Below, piece by piece: positions 43,865 to 54,614 of a stretch of 64,000 bases of DNA. The position numbers and the translations under genes were made by a program. The DNA is from Cladopsammia gracilis (taxonomy: Eukaryota; Cnidaria; Anthozoa; Scleractinia; Dendrophylliidae), in contig JAJGOT010000477.1 of the NCBI GenBank assembly GCA_022457155.1, forward strand, positions 62,001-126,000, read 5' to 3'. Positions within the stretch are counted from its first letter, which is position 1; each line of letters begins with the position of its first letter. The notes under the pieces are model-generated. The model did no database searches and had not been told where the DNA came from. It saw only the letters and a program-made list of their open reading frames with translations.

Positions 43865-44486
43865 TTAGGCAATGTGTTCCTGGCACTCCCCGGAATTGAA
43901 TACTTCCGGTGTGACCTGACTCGTCCCAAGTTTGTCTCTCTTGGCAAGACGCGTGAGACATGCGCGGGGGATAGACGCGGGAAGAGAGAAGTGCGACTGA
44001 TGGGAACGCGAGGGTTGATGGGAAACTCGCTAATATTAGTAGGAGACTGAAAACGATTGAGGACGAGTCAGTAGTGGGACTGAAACGGGGATTTTTAAAG
44101 CCAAATAACCCCCCCCCCCCCCCCACCCACCCCTCTCTAAACTATTTTTGGCTGACTGGATCTTCTCCAGATCCTACGTACACCAGCAGTGTTTTCGTTC
44201 GCGATCCTATGCTTCTTTAATATTTACTTGTCTTATTTTGAAACCGTAGATCTTTTCAGATACGATATGCTGCTTATATTTTCTACGTGGTATTGGCCAT
44301 GTACTCACTCGCTGAGGGATGGTTCTGTCTATCACTTTATTTTTATCGCGACAATGACATGATATTTCAAATTCTTTGTCTAGTACTCATGGTCACGCGC
44401 CGCTGTGACTTGGGTCAATTGGCAAACTTCTGAATTTGAGCTCATTTGTGGTCATCACCTGATCACCACGTGCGATTTGTTAGAGA

Positions 44487-44671
44487 ATACACCTTATTCC
44501 AAAATGGCGGGTAATTAATTTTTCTTCTGTATGCATTTCAATCGGCTCTCTTTGCCTCATTTTCGCGTGAAAATTTTGTTTTATTTTGCACATGCTGACG
44601 AGGCAACAAGGGCTAATTAACATACATATAAAAGAATAATAAAGTAGCCACCATTTTGGAATAACGTGTAT
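44487..44671. mobile_element. MITE with ATACAC.TTATTCCAAAATGG ends
   Basis: The left end ATACACCTTATTCCAAAATG and the right end (reverse complement ATACACGTTATTCCAAAATG) define a 185-bp inverted-repeat element. The interior is AT-rich and non-coding. The target duplication is unclear. Confidence 0.65.
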
Positions 44672-44693
44672 TGGCGGGAAATTGCTAGATTCC

Positions 44694-44968
44694 ATAGCTC
44701 AGAAGGAAGTCGGACACCTTATTGACACTTATATAACGGAGTGACTGGTTAGCTTTCAGTTGAAGTTAGAGTTAGCAGTTTATATAGTTAAATTTAGGAC
44801 GTACGGTAGGCTATGCAAGTCTAAGCATAGCTGAGGTCACAGGTTCAATCCTGAGTGGGGATTTTAGATTTTCTTTTTTACAGTTAAAAATTTATTGAAA
44901 ATAAAATTCTAAGTGTCGACATTACGTTGTATAATTCTCAATAAGTGTCCGACCTCCTTCTGAGCTAT
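44694..44968. mobile_element. MITE with ATAGCTCAGAAGGA ends
   Basis: The termini ATAGCTCAGAAGGAAGTCGG and (reverse complement) ATAGCTCAGAAGGAGGTCGG run about 40 bases. The end sequence resembles a tRNA A box (TAGCTCAGNNGG), and GGTTCAATCC inside (near 44851) resembles a B box, but they are about 150 bases apart. A plain inverted-repeat element is the better reading. Confidence 0.6.
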
Positions 44969-45010
44969 AGAAGGTAGACTCTACCGTATTGGCGTTCGCG
45001 CTAGTTTTTC

Positions 45011-45200
45011 TAGACTACGAGCAGTCTCTCTTTCCCAGCTTAGTTCGTCGAGCGAAAAACGAAAAGCATTGGTGAGCGGAAAATGGCTGCGCAAAAACTG
45101 GGGGCCGCGCACCCGTCTCGCGCCAGTTTTCGCGCAGCCATTTTCCTGTGGCCGATGATTCGACGGACGAAGCTGGGAAAGAGAGACTGCTCGTTGTCTA
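45011..45200. mobile_element. fold-back MITE, family TAGACTACGAGCAG, copy 3, with 9-bp duplication
   Basis: This near-perfect palindrome begins TAGACTACGAGCAGTCTCTC, ends with its complement, and carries a GC-rich centre. The flanks TAGTTTTTC and TAATTTTTC (45002-45010 and 45201-45209) are a 9-bp target duplication with one mismatch, which points to a Mutator-type mechanism. The arms still pair well, so this copy is younger than copies 1 and 2. The 132-codon frame overlapping it from 45083 is not a gene. Confidence 0.75.
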
Positions 45201-46610
45201 TAATTTTTCTATGGTTTTGTTACTACACGTCGATAATCAAACTGGTAGCTGAGTTGAATAAGACTGCTGCTTGCTGCGCTCGCAGCAATTACAAATTCAC
45301 TGACTTATTTATCAGATGTTCTTTATGGCATGAGTGTCGATATATGATTTTATTGTATGACAAAAATTACGAGATGGTCTGTTCAATGGTTCCCTATAAA
45401 GAATACTTTTCTTTTGTCTGTACGGGGTCTATCTTTTATTTAAACAGTTTTCTTTGTCTCACAAGAATAAATTCTCTGTAAAATTACCCAACTGAAATAG
45501 TCGGACAATCAGTTCTCTAGTGTCGATCGAATGTCGGTCCAAAGCAAAGAAGGTAATGCGCATCTCGACGATGTTGGTTACTGGGAAATCCAGGAGAAAT
45601 CTTTCTTTGGGGAGAGACGGAAAGGCGGTACGCAGGTAACAGCCATTTTGTTTGTTTTTTTTTTTTTTTCACGAGCAACGAGAGTACCTTTGCTTTTTGC
45701 AATCTGGTCACCTTGATATAGAAGTGTGTAAAAAGGTCACATTGTGCCTAGCTTACTTCAAGTAAGTTCGATCCTTATTCCATTTTTCGTCATAGCCTGC
45801 AGTGCAGGCGTTTTATTTTTTTGTTGGGCGAGTGATGATTTTAGTGTTTGGTCGCCATTTTGGGTGTCGGGTGAGAAGGAGTGGTGGTGGTGGGGAGGTG
45901 GGGGGGGGGGGGGAGGAGGGGGAAAGAGAAGGGAAAACCGCCTGCCCTCAAGGCCTGCGATCACATACCGCGATTTATCCCCAGGGACGCATAATTCGCG
46001 CTTAACTACTTCATTTAAAACGGATGCGTTTGTTTTCTTTACTTAAATCTTTAATCTTTAATCTTAAAACACTTGAGAATACCATTTTGAAAGAATTTCA
46101 CTAAATTTGCAGCACTAAACCAGTGGACTATAAGATAATTGAATAGCCATAGTCGTGTATAATTTTCCCATAGCAATGGCCCTAGCAACTGTTGTTTACA
46201 TTAGTTTAATGCTCATAACACGCGCTCAATGAATACAATCAACACCCCAACCCACCCCCTCCCCTCTCCCCGACTATAGTTGATCTAGAAACCATTCTCG
46301 TAACTTTAAAACCTTTTTTTCTCAAATAGCACAAATTCAAGGATTGAAAAAACTTGTAAGCAAGGTATCTTTCTTGCATTTTAGCCAAATTTTCTTAAAT
46401 TTTCAGAAGTGTGAAAGAATATAATTATGTAGGAGGTGAACATAAAAAAAAAAACTTTCATTTTCTGTAACAATACAGTAGCAATTAAACCTTTGTACTA
46501 TTGTTATTTTGTATTTTTCACATTAATGCACCCCTCCCCCCAAAAAAAAATTGAGACGCATTGTTTTCCTAGATTTAGATCCTAGATAGGTCATTTATAC
46601 ATGAGTTAAG
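45201..46610. other. intergenic with G tract
   Basis: A G-rich run lies near 45890-45915 (GTGGTGG followed by about 15 G). No exon is supported. A CCACCCC/CTCC-rich patch lies near 46250-46270. Confidence 0.4.
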
Positions 46611-47220
46611 TTGACTCCATTGCCAAATGCCACCGCACCAAAACAACTACAACTCAGGGACCAAAACCCAACATTTCCAACAGTCGGGGCACTTCCGACG
46701 CCAGTCAAAGTTGATAGGCTGGCCTTTTATTTGGAAGGATATAACAACAGTTTGTATCACCAATTATTATCAGGTTTTTTTACAGGGTTTTCATTTACAT
46801 TTTGATGGTCCTCAAATCGGTCAAATTTCCAACAATCTCCTTTCGGCGACACAGCATCCGGAAATTTTTGACAATAAATTAGCTTACGAAATACAGGAGG
46901 GGCGGATAATTGGCTCCTTCAAAGAGCCCCCATTTGATAACCTAAGAGTTTCTCCATTAGGAGTTATTCCTAAAAAACAGCCAGGTGAATATAAAACAAT
47001 ACATGACTTATCATTTCCTTATGGGGGCTCTGTCAATGATTTTATTCCATCAGAGTTTTTCTCAGTACACTATGCATCAGTTGATGATGCTGTTCGGATA
47101 AAAAAGAAGTTAGGAACAGGCTGTACTCTGGCAAAGGCTGGCGCTAGGAGTGCTTTCCGGATAATCCCAGTACACCCTGAGGATTATCACCTGTTGGGGA
47201 TGGAATGTAGGGACATGTGA
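46611..47220 (+). pseudogene. DIRS-type reverse transcriptase relic
   Basis: The first frame (46611-46805) reads TPVKVDRLAFYLEGYNNSLY and HQLLSGFFTGF. After a frameshift near a T run at about 46780-46805, the second frame reads HFDGPQIGQISNN, KLAYEIQEGRI, VSPLGVIPKKQPGEYKTIHD and LSFPYGGSVNDFIP. It ends with LAKAGARSAFRIIPVHPEDY. This is the N-terminal RT half of DIRS/Ngaro-type elements (known family pattern). The motif A aspartate expected in KADIKSAF is replaced (KAGARSAF), and the rest of the RT is missing, so it is dead. Confidence 0.8.
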
Positions 47221-47349
47221 GCAGGGGCCACTGGGTTGCAATTGGAGAATTTGTTATGTTGATTTCTGATAGGGACCATTGCCATGGCTTCGGGTGGGGC
47301 TGCCCTGTCTCGTTCGCTCGAGCCGGGCCTTGGTGGGTTTGCCCTCACC

Positions 47350-47910
47350 TTTGCTGGAGATAAATTCAGGTTTATATATTTCTTGTAATTGAGTTAAGTT
47401 AACAAATAAACGGCCACAAGAGTGGCCAAAATATGTCTCAGAAAACAGAGCTTCGCCTCGGCAATGGCTGTTATCAGAAGCAATTGGTTTAGTGAGCAAG
47501 AGGCATAAAGGAAATTTATTTTCTAGGAGAATAAATGATTTTATGCAGATTGGTACACTGGTTAATGTAAGGATTAGTTTACATATGTCCGTGTGAGGAC
47601 CAGTTTACATACGGGACTTGTACCAAGGGCATACATGAGCAATGCAGGCCAGGTTACAGCCCCCTTTTTCTTTAGCTTCTACACGAGGAAGTTTTTTCCC
47701 CACCCTGTTTCCCTCCCACTGTGCCTATCAATTTGGTTAGGTAGGGCGAGTTTGCTCTCACCTTTGAGTTTACTGAGTTAAAAAATAAACGGCCACAAGA
47801 GTGGCCAAAATATGGCAAAGTCATTGTCTCAGAAATTGTTGTCCAGTAAACAGAGCTTAGCCTCTGCAATGGCTCTTTTCAGAAGCAATTGGTTAAATGA
47901 GCAACAGGCA
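47350..47910 (+). repeat. two direct repeats with GGCCACAAGAGTGGCC hairpin
   Basis: A roughly 130-bp block occurs at about 47395-47515 and again at about 47775-47912. Both contain AAATAAACGGCCACAAGAG, AACAGAGCTT(C/A)GCCTC and CAGAAGCAATTGGTT. The GGCCACAAGAGTGGCC palindrome is conserved. Their place after the DIRS-type RT relic suggests pieces of the terminal or internal repeats of such an element (inference). Confidence 0.6.
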
Positions 47911-48471
47911 TAAAGTTTGTTAGAAGTTTGTTAAACTCCTCGGTGCCGATCAAACACATCCCAATATCGATCATTTTACTACATATCGTGTATTGAAACT
48001 CGTATCGCAACATTAAAAAAGATGTGCTAAATCCAATTTGTTTTGTAAAGCTTTGTCCGGGCGCCGTCCCACCTCGATAAATCAAGCTTACTGCAAGTTA
48101 AATTGATTAGGAAACATCGTCTGTGATACAAATACAGGATGATAGAAACAAAGCTAACAGTTGTTTCGGTAAGATGGCAGTCATTTTTTTTTTTCACGAC
48201 AAATACTTTATGCGGTTAATTTCACTCTTGATGCTCTGGAGCCAGGGCATCCTCGAATCTGCATGGAGAAAAAACACGCCATAGACTGACAGGCATCAAT
48301 CGATATGCAACCTGCTGTACCAATCGGGAACTTGACAGAATACTTATTGAGATTTTCCATTGAAATTTGGCTTGTGAAAACCCCGTTCGGGGTGCGCTGA
48401 CAATCAGACTTCCTCACACGTGATAAAAGCGTTTCGTCCAATCACAAATGTATAAAATAAACAAATTACAG
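47911..48471. other. intergenic, unassigned minus-strand frame
   Basis: A 77-codon minus-strand frame at 48208-48441 contains five cysteines (IGTAGCISIDACQSMACFF) but has no signal peptide, splice support or duplicate. I could not assign it. Confidence 0.35.
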
Positions 48472-48567
48472 CATGGGCAGTGCTATGTACGGTACTAGCT
48501 TACGCACTCGCTGGTTTGTATCAGAAATTGAACGAGCGAGGCTTTGCGTACACTAGCACTGCCCATG
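48472..48567. repeat. short hairpin with CATGGGCAGTGCTA ends
   Basis: The outer arms CATGGGCAGTGCTA and complement are exact for 14 bases. Similarity then continues imperfectly (GTACG, then CGCTCG). It is about 96 bp and probably a tiny fold-back element. Confidence 0.5.
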
Positions 48568-51500
48568 AAGTAATCTATATTTCCTAAATGAACAATGAGT
48601 ACGTACGTGCGCACCGGCGTACTTTTCCTTCCTCTCCCCCTCCCCCCTCCTTCGCCTTCCAGCCTGACTCCCACACCCTTTGTCGCATCTTTCGACTCGC
48701 CCCAGTCTGCGGTTTTTATAACGCAGCGCTCGTTCGTCCCCGAATTTTCGTAATTTGTTGTCTCTTAGTGCCAATCCTGTTTCCCATGAGAACTGTATTC
48801 GAATACGTTTACTTTCCATACGTTTTAAGTCTATGTGGTATTTATTTGTAGAATATGACAACTACGCTTTACAACTCTTGATGGACTGACTTAAACATAA
48901 ATCCCAACACACATTGGAACTTTAAGGTCAGGCAAAAGTTTAAACGGCCCACAATTCAGTCAGTCTGCTTACAGGGCGCCGACACCCTTTCAATCGCTTA
49001 AATTCGCCGTTTTCAGCTACACCAACGACAACACACAACATTTATTTTAACGCAAACATTACCCAGTAGTATAGGATAGGATGACAAGAATGTTGTCTCA
49101 GGCGTGACCCCAGCTCCGTGAAAACCGAAAATCATCAATTGGTGACCAATTGTCGAATAACGCTTCTTTTTTGGTGTACGTTTTAAGGTTCAAACTTTTT
49201 TCTACTTCTTTCTGCCTCGTAATACAGATAACTCTCTGAAAGTCGGACGCCCTCGTCACCGGCCCTAGCTGTCTTTCTTAGAGAGACCATTCTTTTTTTA
49301 TCTTTTAAGCGGACGTCACTAAATATAATCCGGCCAACAACCGAATGGAAACAAATGGGAAAAATAACGAGTCCAAGCTTACATTTAACATTAAATTAAA
49401 CTAAATTTTCAATAAAGCCTATTTTACAACTTAAATTTAGAGTACCCTTGCAACAAATTAAAAAACCGAGGGGTGAAACGCGGTAAAAAATTCTGTCCGG
49501 CTGTCAAAGGAACACGACGAAAATAACAAACCTAGACTGATAGTTTCGCATCACAAAAAGCATCTCCTACGACGTTCTGTCTCGTTAGCTCCGCTACAGA
49601 TTCAAGAAAACAACAATTTACAAAATAAGCGTATCCATGTAGTTTTTAAACAAGCTTGTGGTTCCCTATTATACTGGCCAGTTGGAATACCATACAAATA
49701 ATAAATTGCCCGGCACTGCTCTCTTGCGGTCAGCTGGGGGCGTTCGTGCGACAGTAATATGGTAATCTAATCTCTCATTATTATCAGTCGTTAACGTATA
49801 TACATGGTAATTAATTGTCAATTAGTGGTATCAATATACTTTAAATTGTTTCATCTGATGTCATCAACTTCTTAAATCTGTCCGGCCTACACTGCTGTTC
49901 TTTATTTCAACTATAGTTAAGTTCTAATTCACTGCGTTCAAGCGAACGTAAGGTATTTACCGCTTCATAATCCGCAAAAATGAACAGGCAACAACGAGAT
50001 ATAATTATGTAATTATAATAGTACTGAGCGGACCCAGACAAAAGAAAAAACAGACGAAGTACTCCCAAAAACAAGGCGCGAAATAAAAAGCAAAAAATGC
50101 ACACGATAGCACAAAATGTCACACGACTGCTCACCTCGAAAAAGCTATTGGTCGCTTAGAGCCATGAGATTTTTCAACTTTTTGTCAAGACCACGTCGAC
50201 GTGCTCGATTTGTTTGTCAATTCATTTTCCGCTCGCCGTTTCCTTAAGGCGTTTCTCGTCGTCCGAACCTGAGACCAATTCATCCGACATGTATTTATCT
50301 ACTTCCAACCGTTATCAATTGGGTGTTTCTTGGTGTCGGAAGCCATTGTTGGTTAGCTTTTGTGTTGTGGTGTGGGTATTGTTCCGAGTGTCTTTTGAAC
50401 ACCATCCTCAACACCAAGAAACTACCTATCAATTTCGCCGCTTACGAATTCATTATTTTCCTTCATTAACCATTCGTCTACCTGCTTGTTTTCAGGTTTT
50501 TTTTTTATATAGGAGCGAATGTTTTTATGGAAGTTTTCTTTACGGTAACTCTTAAACATCGAGAATACTTATTTAACGACCGGGCAATCGTCGTAACTCC
50601 CGGTTTCAGTAACCCCAGGACTTGTCTTCGTGGCGTCCTCAGCGTCAGACATCGCTGATACCAACGTTCAGAAACGCTTGGAAAGAACTGGGCCGCAAGT
50701 AATAAAGTTTCAAAAAAATAACCTTGTAATTAAATGAATTCCCCAAGCAAGAGAGAACTAAAATAGCTGTATGCTAACTTAAATAGCCTGTAACAACCAA
50801 CCAGAAGCTGTCCAAACGCGAATGCGCCACTCCAAGTGTTAAAATGTAAAGGAATGTAAACGCTCCTAATACAAGTGGAAAATATATTAATCATCATGCC
50901 AAGTTTCATGTCAATACATTGTATTGCTTTGGAGATATAGCATTTTAAACGCCGTTTTAAACGATGTAGCTGAGAGTCTCCATGTGCGACAAAAAATACA
51001 GTAATGTTTCTAAAAAATATAAATTCGCCCACCGTGTTGGTGTACCAAGGTGGTGCACCAAAATGGCAGACGTATACAAAGTTCTCTCTCGAAATGTTCT
51101 TTTACCCATAACTGTTATCAATGATCGTCGGGCTTCAAAATTTTCGGCCAAGTCATTTCATTTGTCATTCTCTGAAACATTTCATCCCAAGTGTTGCTCT
51201 CCAAGCCAGAAAAACAAAATACTTACACAGATGAAAGCGATATGTTTTCTTAACGGCTAATCCGATATGCATATTGTTGTTTTTTCATCGCCAGAGTGGA
51301 TTAAAACGGAAACGATTCGCTAAATTGTGTGTAAAATGAATTAAAAAGCCATTGAACCATGGCAACTCCGCGGCGCTCGAATACAAGGTTCAACATTTGT
51401 TGATCAGCAGATGTTGCTGTGGCTGTCCAACAAATGTGTTGAACTTTACAGTGTATCATGCCAGGTTGAATGTTGAAATAGGCCATCGTTGATGAACGAA

Positions 51501-51960
51501 AGCAGAGACTGCTGGGCCAAAACTGTACAGGCATTGAAATGACCAGGAAAATGCCAGGTTTGGCTGGAAAATACATTCCGTCAGACTCCGCTTGCCGAAA
51601 CAAACACTGAGAGTTGATTCCCGTTCCTGGGCTAAGACAACTGAGCACTCTCCAGGGGTGGTCTGCGGATTGTAAGCAAAAAGGCCTATAAAGTAACCAA
51701 GTTTTAAACTGGAGACACAAGTTTTGACCCACCCTACCCTCCTGGATTTAACTAGAGGGACCCCAAATGAGTGTTGGCTGTTAGCCCTACTACAGTAGAC
51801 TTCACCACAAACATGGTTGACGGAGCCCCCCCCACCCCCCCCCCCCCCCCCAAAAAAAAAAAAAAAAAAAAAAAACTAATCAGCCAGTCCCCCGGTGGAA
51901 CCGCAGCCGAGCACCACGGTTCTGTAGAATCCAAAAAGTAGCGATCACATTTTGAAAAAT
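48568..51960. other. intergenic, mostly unassigned
   Basis: A 60-base block near 51118-51175 (GGGCTTCAAAATTTTCGGCC onward) matches 1877-1935, and is the only cross-match I found. Open frames up to 143 codons (minus strand 51301-51732) lack domains or splice support. A C run adjoining an A run lies at 51824-51875. Confidence 0.4.
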
Positions 51961-51964
51961 TCAA

Positions 51965-51965
<1 letters not shown>

Positions 51966-52042
<77 letters not shown>
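51966..52042. repeat. (TA)n tract 1
   Basis: About 38 uninterrupted TA units. It is the first of five long (TA)n tracts between 51.9 and 54.6 kb, at junctions of Penelope-like fragments. Confidence 0.95.
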
Positions 52043-52044
<2 letters not shown>

Positions 52045-52103
52045 CTACAGGTGAGTTCCACACTGATGTATCCAGAATAGTGCTCGACAATAATGGAGCG
52101 GTT

Positions 52104-52256
52104 ATAACAATGTATGATTACTCACAGTTGTTTCATATAGACTTTAATACAGTTCTGTTTCGTGGACCGATGTTGCGTCGGTCTACTACTCGTCCACGAA
52201 ACAGAACTGTATTAAAGTCTATATGAAACAACTGTGAGTAATCATACATTGTTATA
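52104..52256. mobile_element. perfect fold-back of Penelope-like ends
   Basis: The arms 52104-52168 and 52192-52256 are exact complements over about 65 bases. Reading outward from the centre, each arm gives CACGAAACAG, AACTGTATTAAAG, then about 45 bases to TATA. That order (GAAA, a short stem-loop, A, TTAAA) equals the 3' half of the hammerhead at 54331-54387. This is therefore a head-to-head pair of element ends. The upstream CUGANGA box is not intact here. Confidence 0.65.
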
Positions 52257-52975
52257 TATATAGGCTGAATAAAAAGGCTATAATATATAGGCTATAATAT
52301 ATAGGCTGAATAAAAAGGTTTACACAAACGGTGAACTCTTCAGCAGAAGGATCCAAGGATACGACGCCACCACTTGAATTTGTAGATAAGTATAATAAAA
52401 AACGATGGGGCGAACTTCTTACTGGTCCTGACTGGTTTTAACAAATTAGATCATTTCAAAATACATTTCACCTTGACCAATTGTTGCTCACTAGGGAGGC
52501 TTATTTTGACAACCCAATTGTTTACGCTCAATCCGCATGGCCTTAACAAGAGACGTGAATTTAGATCAAAAAATCGCATTAACTACAATAATTAACGCAC
52601 GTATCTTGCAATAATAGGATTGTCTTTTTCTTTTCTTTGTTTTATTCTTTGTATTGTTTGTAGTTGTTTTGTGTTTGAACGTTCTGTCGGGGGCACTTGG
52701 TAAGACGTGCTGGTCCTGTCATTCCGACGGTGACCTATATGATTATTCGGGGGCCCTCGATAGGGAGTTTTCTTTGTTTCAATCATTAATTAAGGTTTTC
52801 ATCACATCATGTATGTTATTTTTAGCGTTAAATTTTTCCTTGTTATTTAGTTCTTTTGTTATGTTACGTAACCTCGTTTTCCTTTGTTTTTGTAGCTTAA
52901 TATATATAAGTCACAACTTGTATAACTTAATCATTGTACATAGTTTTTAGTTTTTAGTTTTCAATTCTTAGTAAT

Positions 52976-53006
52976 TTCTGAAGAAGGCCGAAGGCCGAAA
53001 CGTTAA
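52976..53006 (+). other. hammerhead-like hairpin
   Basis: CTGAAGAAGGCCGAAGGCCG followed by AAACGT gives the order CUGAAGA, a GGCC hairpin, then GAAA, which resembles the hammerhead core with one extra A before stem II. The segment after it (AACCAGTCAGGACCAGTAAG) recurs in reverse complement at 52408-52440. Catalysis is doubtful because stem I is weak. Confidence 0.35.
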
Positions 53007-53055
53007 AACCAGTCAGGACCAGTAAGAAGTTCGCCCCACCTTTTTCTATTATACT

Positions 53056-53056
<1 letters not shown>

Positions 53057-53118
<62 letters not shown>
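53057..53118. repeat. (TA)n tract 2
   Basis: About 30 TA units next to a Penelope-like terminal segment. Confidence 0.95.
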
Positions 53119-53126
<8 letters not shown>

Positions 53127-53170
53127 AACTTGTCACAAGCATCCACTTATCCAGTCTTTCATAAAAATAA

Positions 53171-53258
53171 TATAAATTTGTCACAAATGAAGACAAACCA
53201 ATACTTTTTTGTCTGACACCTATATTTCGACCACATTTAGTGGTCTTCTTCAGGGTGA
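53171..53258 (+). repeat. Penelope-like terminal inverted repeat, copy 1
   Basis: About 87 bases, including TTGTCACAAATGAAGACAAA and GACCACATTTAGTGGTC, recur in reverse complement at 53922-54008. The pair encloses the GIY-YIG fragment. Penelope-like elements commonly have inverted or partly inverted terminal copies. Confidence 0.7.
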
Positions 53259-53438
53259 CTAAAACACCGTTAACGTATTACAATTCAAAATTTCTGAGGC
53301 GTCCGATGTCAAGGAAACGCGTGCGTACCAAAACAACTGACTATTATTTTGAAACTGTAACGGAAACATATTGCGTTGCATTACAAAAAAGCGACAAAAA
53401 CTATTCATACGCGTGCGCTCGCGCTTACAAAAAGCTAT

Positions 53439-53940
53439 TCATACGTGTGCGCTCGCGCTTGTACGTGTCTTCCTGTTTTGAGCATAAAAACCATCATTGT
53501 CATTAAGCCCATTCGGTATCAAAGTCCCTAATCTGTACATCCATTGTCCTTCCTTGTCACGCAGCTCCCTCTCACATTTGACCCAGTCTATCAGTTGAAC
53601 GCTCATGTCTTCCAATCCTGAATGTCCTTGGCTATGAAAATGCTGGTAAAGAACGTCATCCTTCTTCTTATTTTCCGACGCCAGATTAACATGCGCATTT
53701 ACTCTACTCTTATGATTGTTAAATCTTGTCCTAAACGCAGTGGTGGTGGATCCAACATATTGAATTTGACATTTTTTACAAGTGATAAGATAGATCACAT
53801 TTCTAGAATTACAATTAAGGTTGTAGTTTATGCTAAATTCTTTGCCAGTTTTGTTGTTACGAAAAACTCTTACTAAACAAAGAAAATTGCAAATCTGACA
53901 TCGATTGGAATCACATTTCTTCACCCTGAAGAAGACCACT
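53439..53940 (-). pseudogene. Penelope-like GIY-YIG endonuclease C-terminal fragment
   Basis: The minus-strand frame reads KKCDSNRCQICNFLC, a cysteine-rich linker, then a GIY-YIG nuclease domain with NVIYLITCKKCQIQYVGS, RTRFNNHKS, and later HFHSQGHSGLED and RELRDKEGQWMYRLGT. This corresponds to the C-terminal endonuclease of Penelope-like retroelements. The domain supplies the nick for target-primed reverse transcription. No RT domain is joined to it: the upstream side runs straight into the terminal repeat and a (TA)n tract, so it is a 5'-truncated copy. The frame extends further upstream by chance through the repeat. Confidence 0.85.
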
Positions 53941-54001
53941 AAATGTGGTCGAAACATAGGTGTCAGACAAAAAAGTATTGGTTTGTCTTCATTTGTGACA
54001 A

Positions 54002-54008
<7 letters not shown>
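53922..54008 (-). repeat. Penelope-like terminal inverted repeat, copy 2
   Basis: This is the reverse complement of 53171-53258. On the plus strand it reads CTGAAGAAGACCACTAAATG followed by TGGTCGAAAC, a hairpin with hammerhead-like flanking boxes. Confidence 0.7.

Positions 54009-54066
<58 letters not shown>
54009..54066. repeat. (TA)n tract 3
   Basis: About 28 TA units directly abutting the terminal repeat of the GIY-YIG fragment. Confidence 0.95.
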
Positions 54067-54071
<5 letters not shown>

Positions 54072-54200
54072 TTGGTTCAAGACTTCAGAGGTAGTTCATC
54101 GTTTTATTACTACAGCACTGTTTCGTATGGTCAAATGATGGCCACACTATATATATATATTTAAAGTCCATATGAAACGATATTAAGTAGAAACACTTTG

Positions 54201-54202
<2 letters not shown>

Positions 54203-54296
<94 letters not shown>
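54203..54296. repeat. (TA)n tract 4
   Basis: About 46 TA units, located about 35 bases beyond the hammerhead-containing end. Confidence 0.95.
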
Positions 54297-54297
<1 letters not shown>

Positions 54298-54330
54298 CCA
54301 TGAAGGAAAATCACTCAACTTTGATGACCA

Positions 54331-54387
54331 TAAGTTTAATACAAACTTGTTTCGTAGGTGTTGCTACCCACTCCTCAGTTAAACTTA
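54331..54387 (-). ncRNA. hammerhead ribozyme (Penelope-like element end)
   Basis: Minus strand 5' to 3': stem I strand TAAGTTTAA; core CTGAGGA; stem II GTGGGT, loop AGCAAC, ACCTAC (6 bp, one G-U); core GAA; stem III ACAA, loop GT, TTGT (4 bp); then T followed by A at the cleavage position (GUA-type triplet); and stem I strand TTAAACTTA (9 bp, perfect). All invariant core positions (CUGANGA, GAAA, UH) are present. Cleavage is predicted between 54340 and 54339. It self-cleaves RNA. Penelope-like retroelements are known to carry such motifs near their ends. It sits between a (TA)n tract and AT-rich sequence, without an adjoining RT. Confidence 0.8.
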
Positions 54388-54490
54388 CAATGATTGATCC
54401 CTTGTTTGACTACGTTATTTATATGTATATAAATATATAAATATATGTATATAAATATATAAATGTATGTGTGTATAAGATATATATACA

Positions 54491-54492
<2 letters not shown>

Positions 54493-54551
<59 letters not shown>
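54493..54551. repeat. (TA)n tract 5
   Basis: About 29 TA units preceded by degenerate ATATAAATATATG repeats from about 54418. Confidence 0.95.
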
Positions 54552-54553
<2 letters not shown>

Positions 54554-54614
54554 ATCATATCACAGTGTACTATACCAAAAACATTTTAATCAGTAATAAA
54601 AATTAATAATTTTA

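Noticed and set aside
44800..44880. Possible tRNA or SINE promoter (A box and B box words)
   Set aside because: The best A-box-like and B-box-like words are about 150 bases apart and the A-box-like word is part of an inverted repeat; no cloverleaf fold.
45083..45481. 132-codon plus-strand open frame
   Set aside because: Its first third is the palindromic MITE at 45011-45200 and the rest is low-information sequence; no splice or domain support.
51301..51732. 143-codon minus-strand frame
   Set aside because: No domain recognised; mixed composition with no duplicate or splice evidence. It could be random, given the window length.
51752..52090. Frames consisting of Tyr-Ile repeats or poly-Gly
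   Set aside because: Translations of (TA)n and G or C tracts, not proteins.
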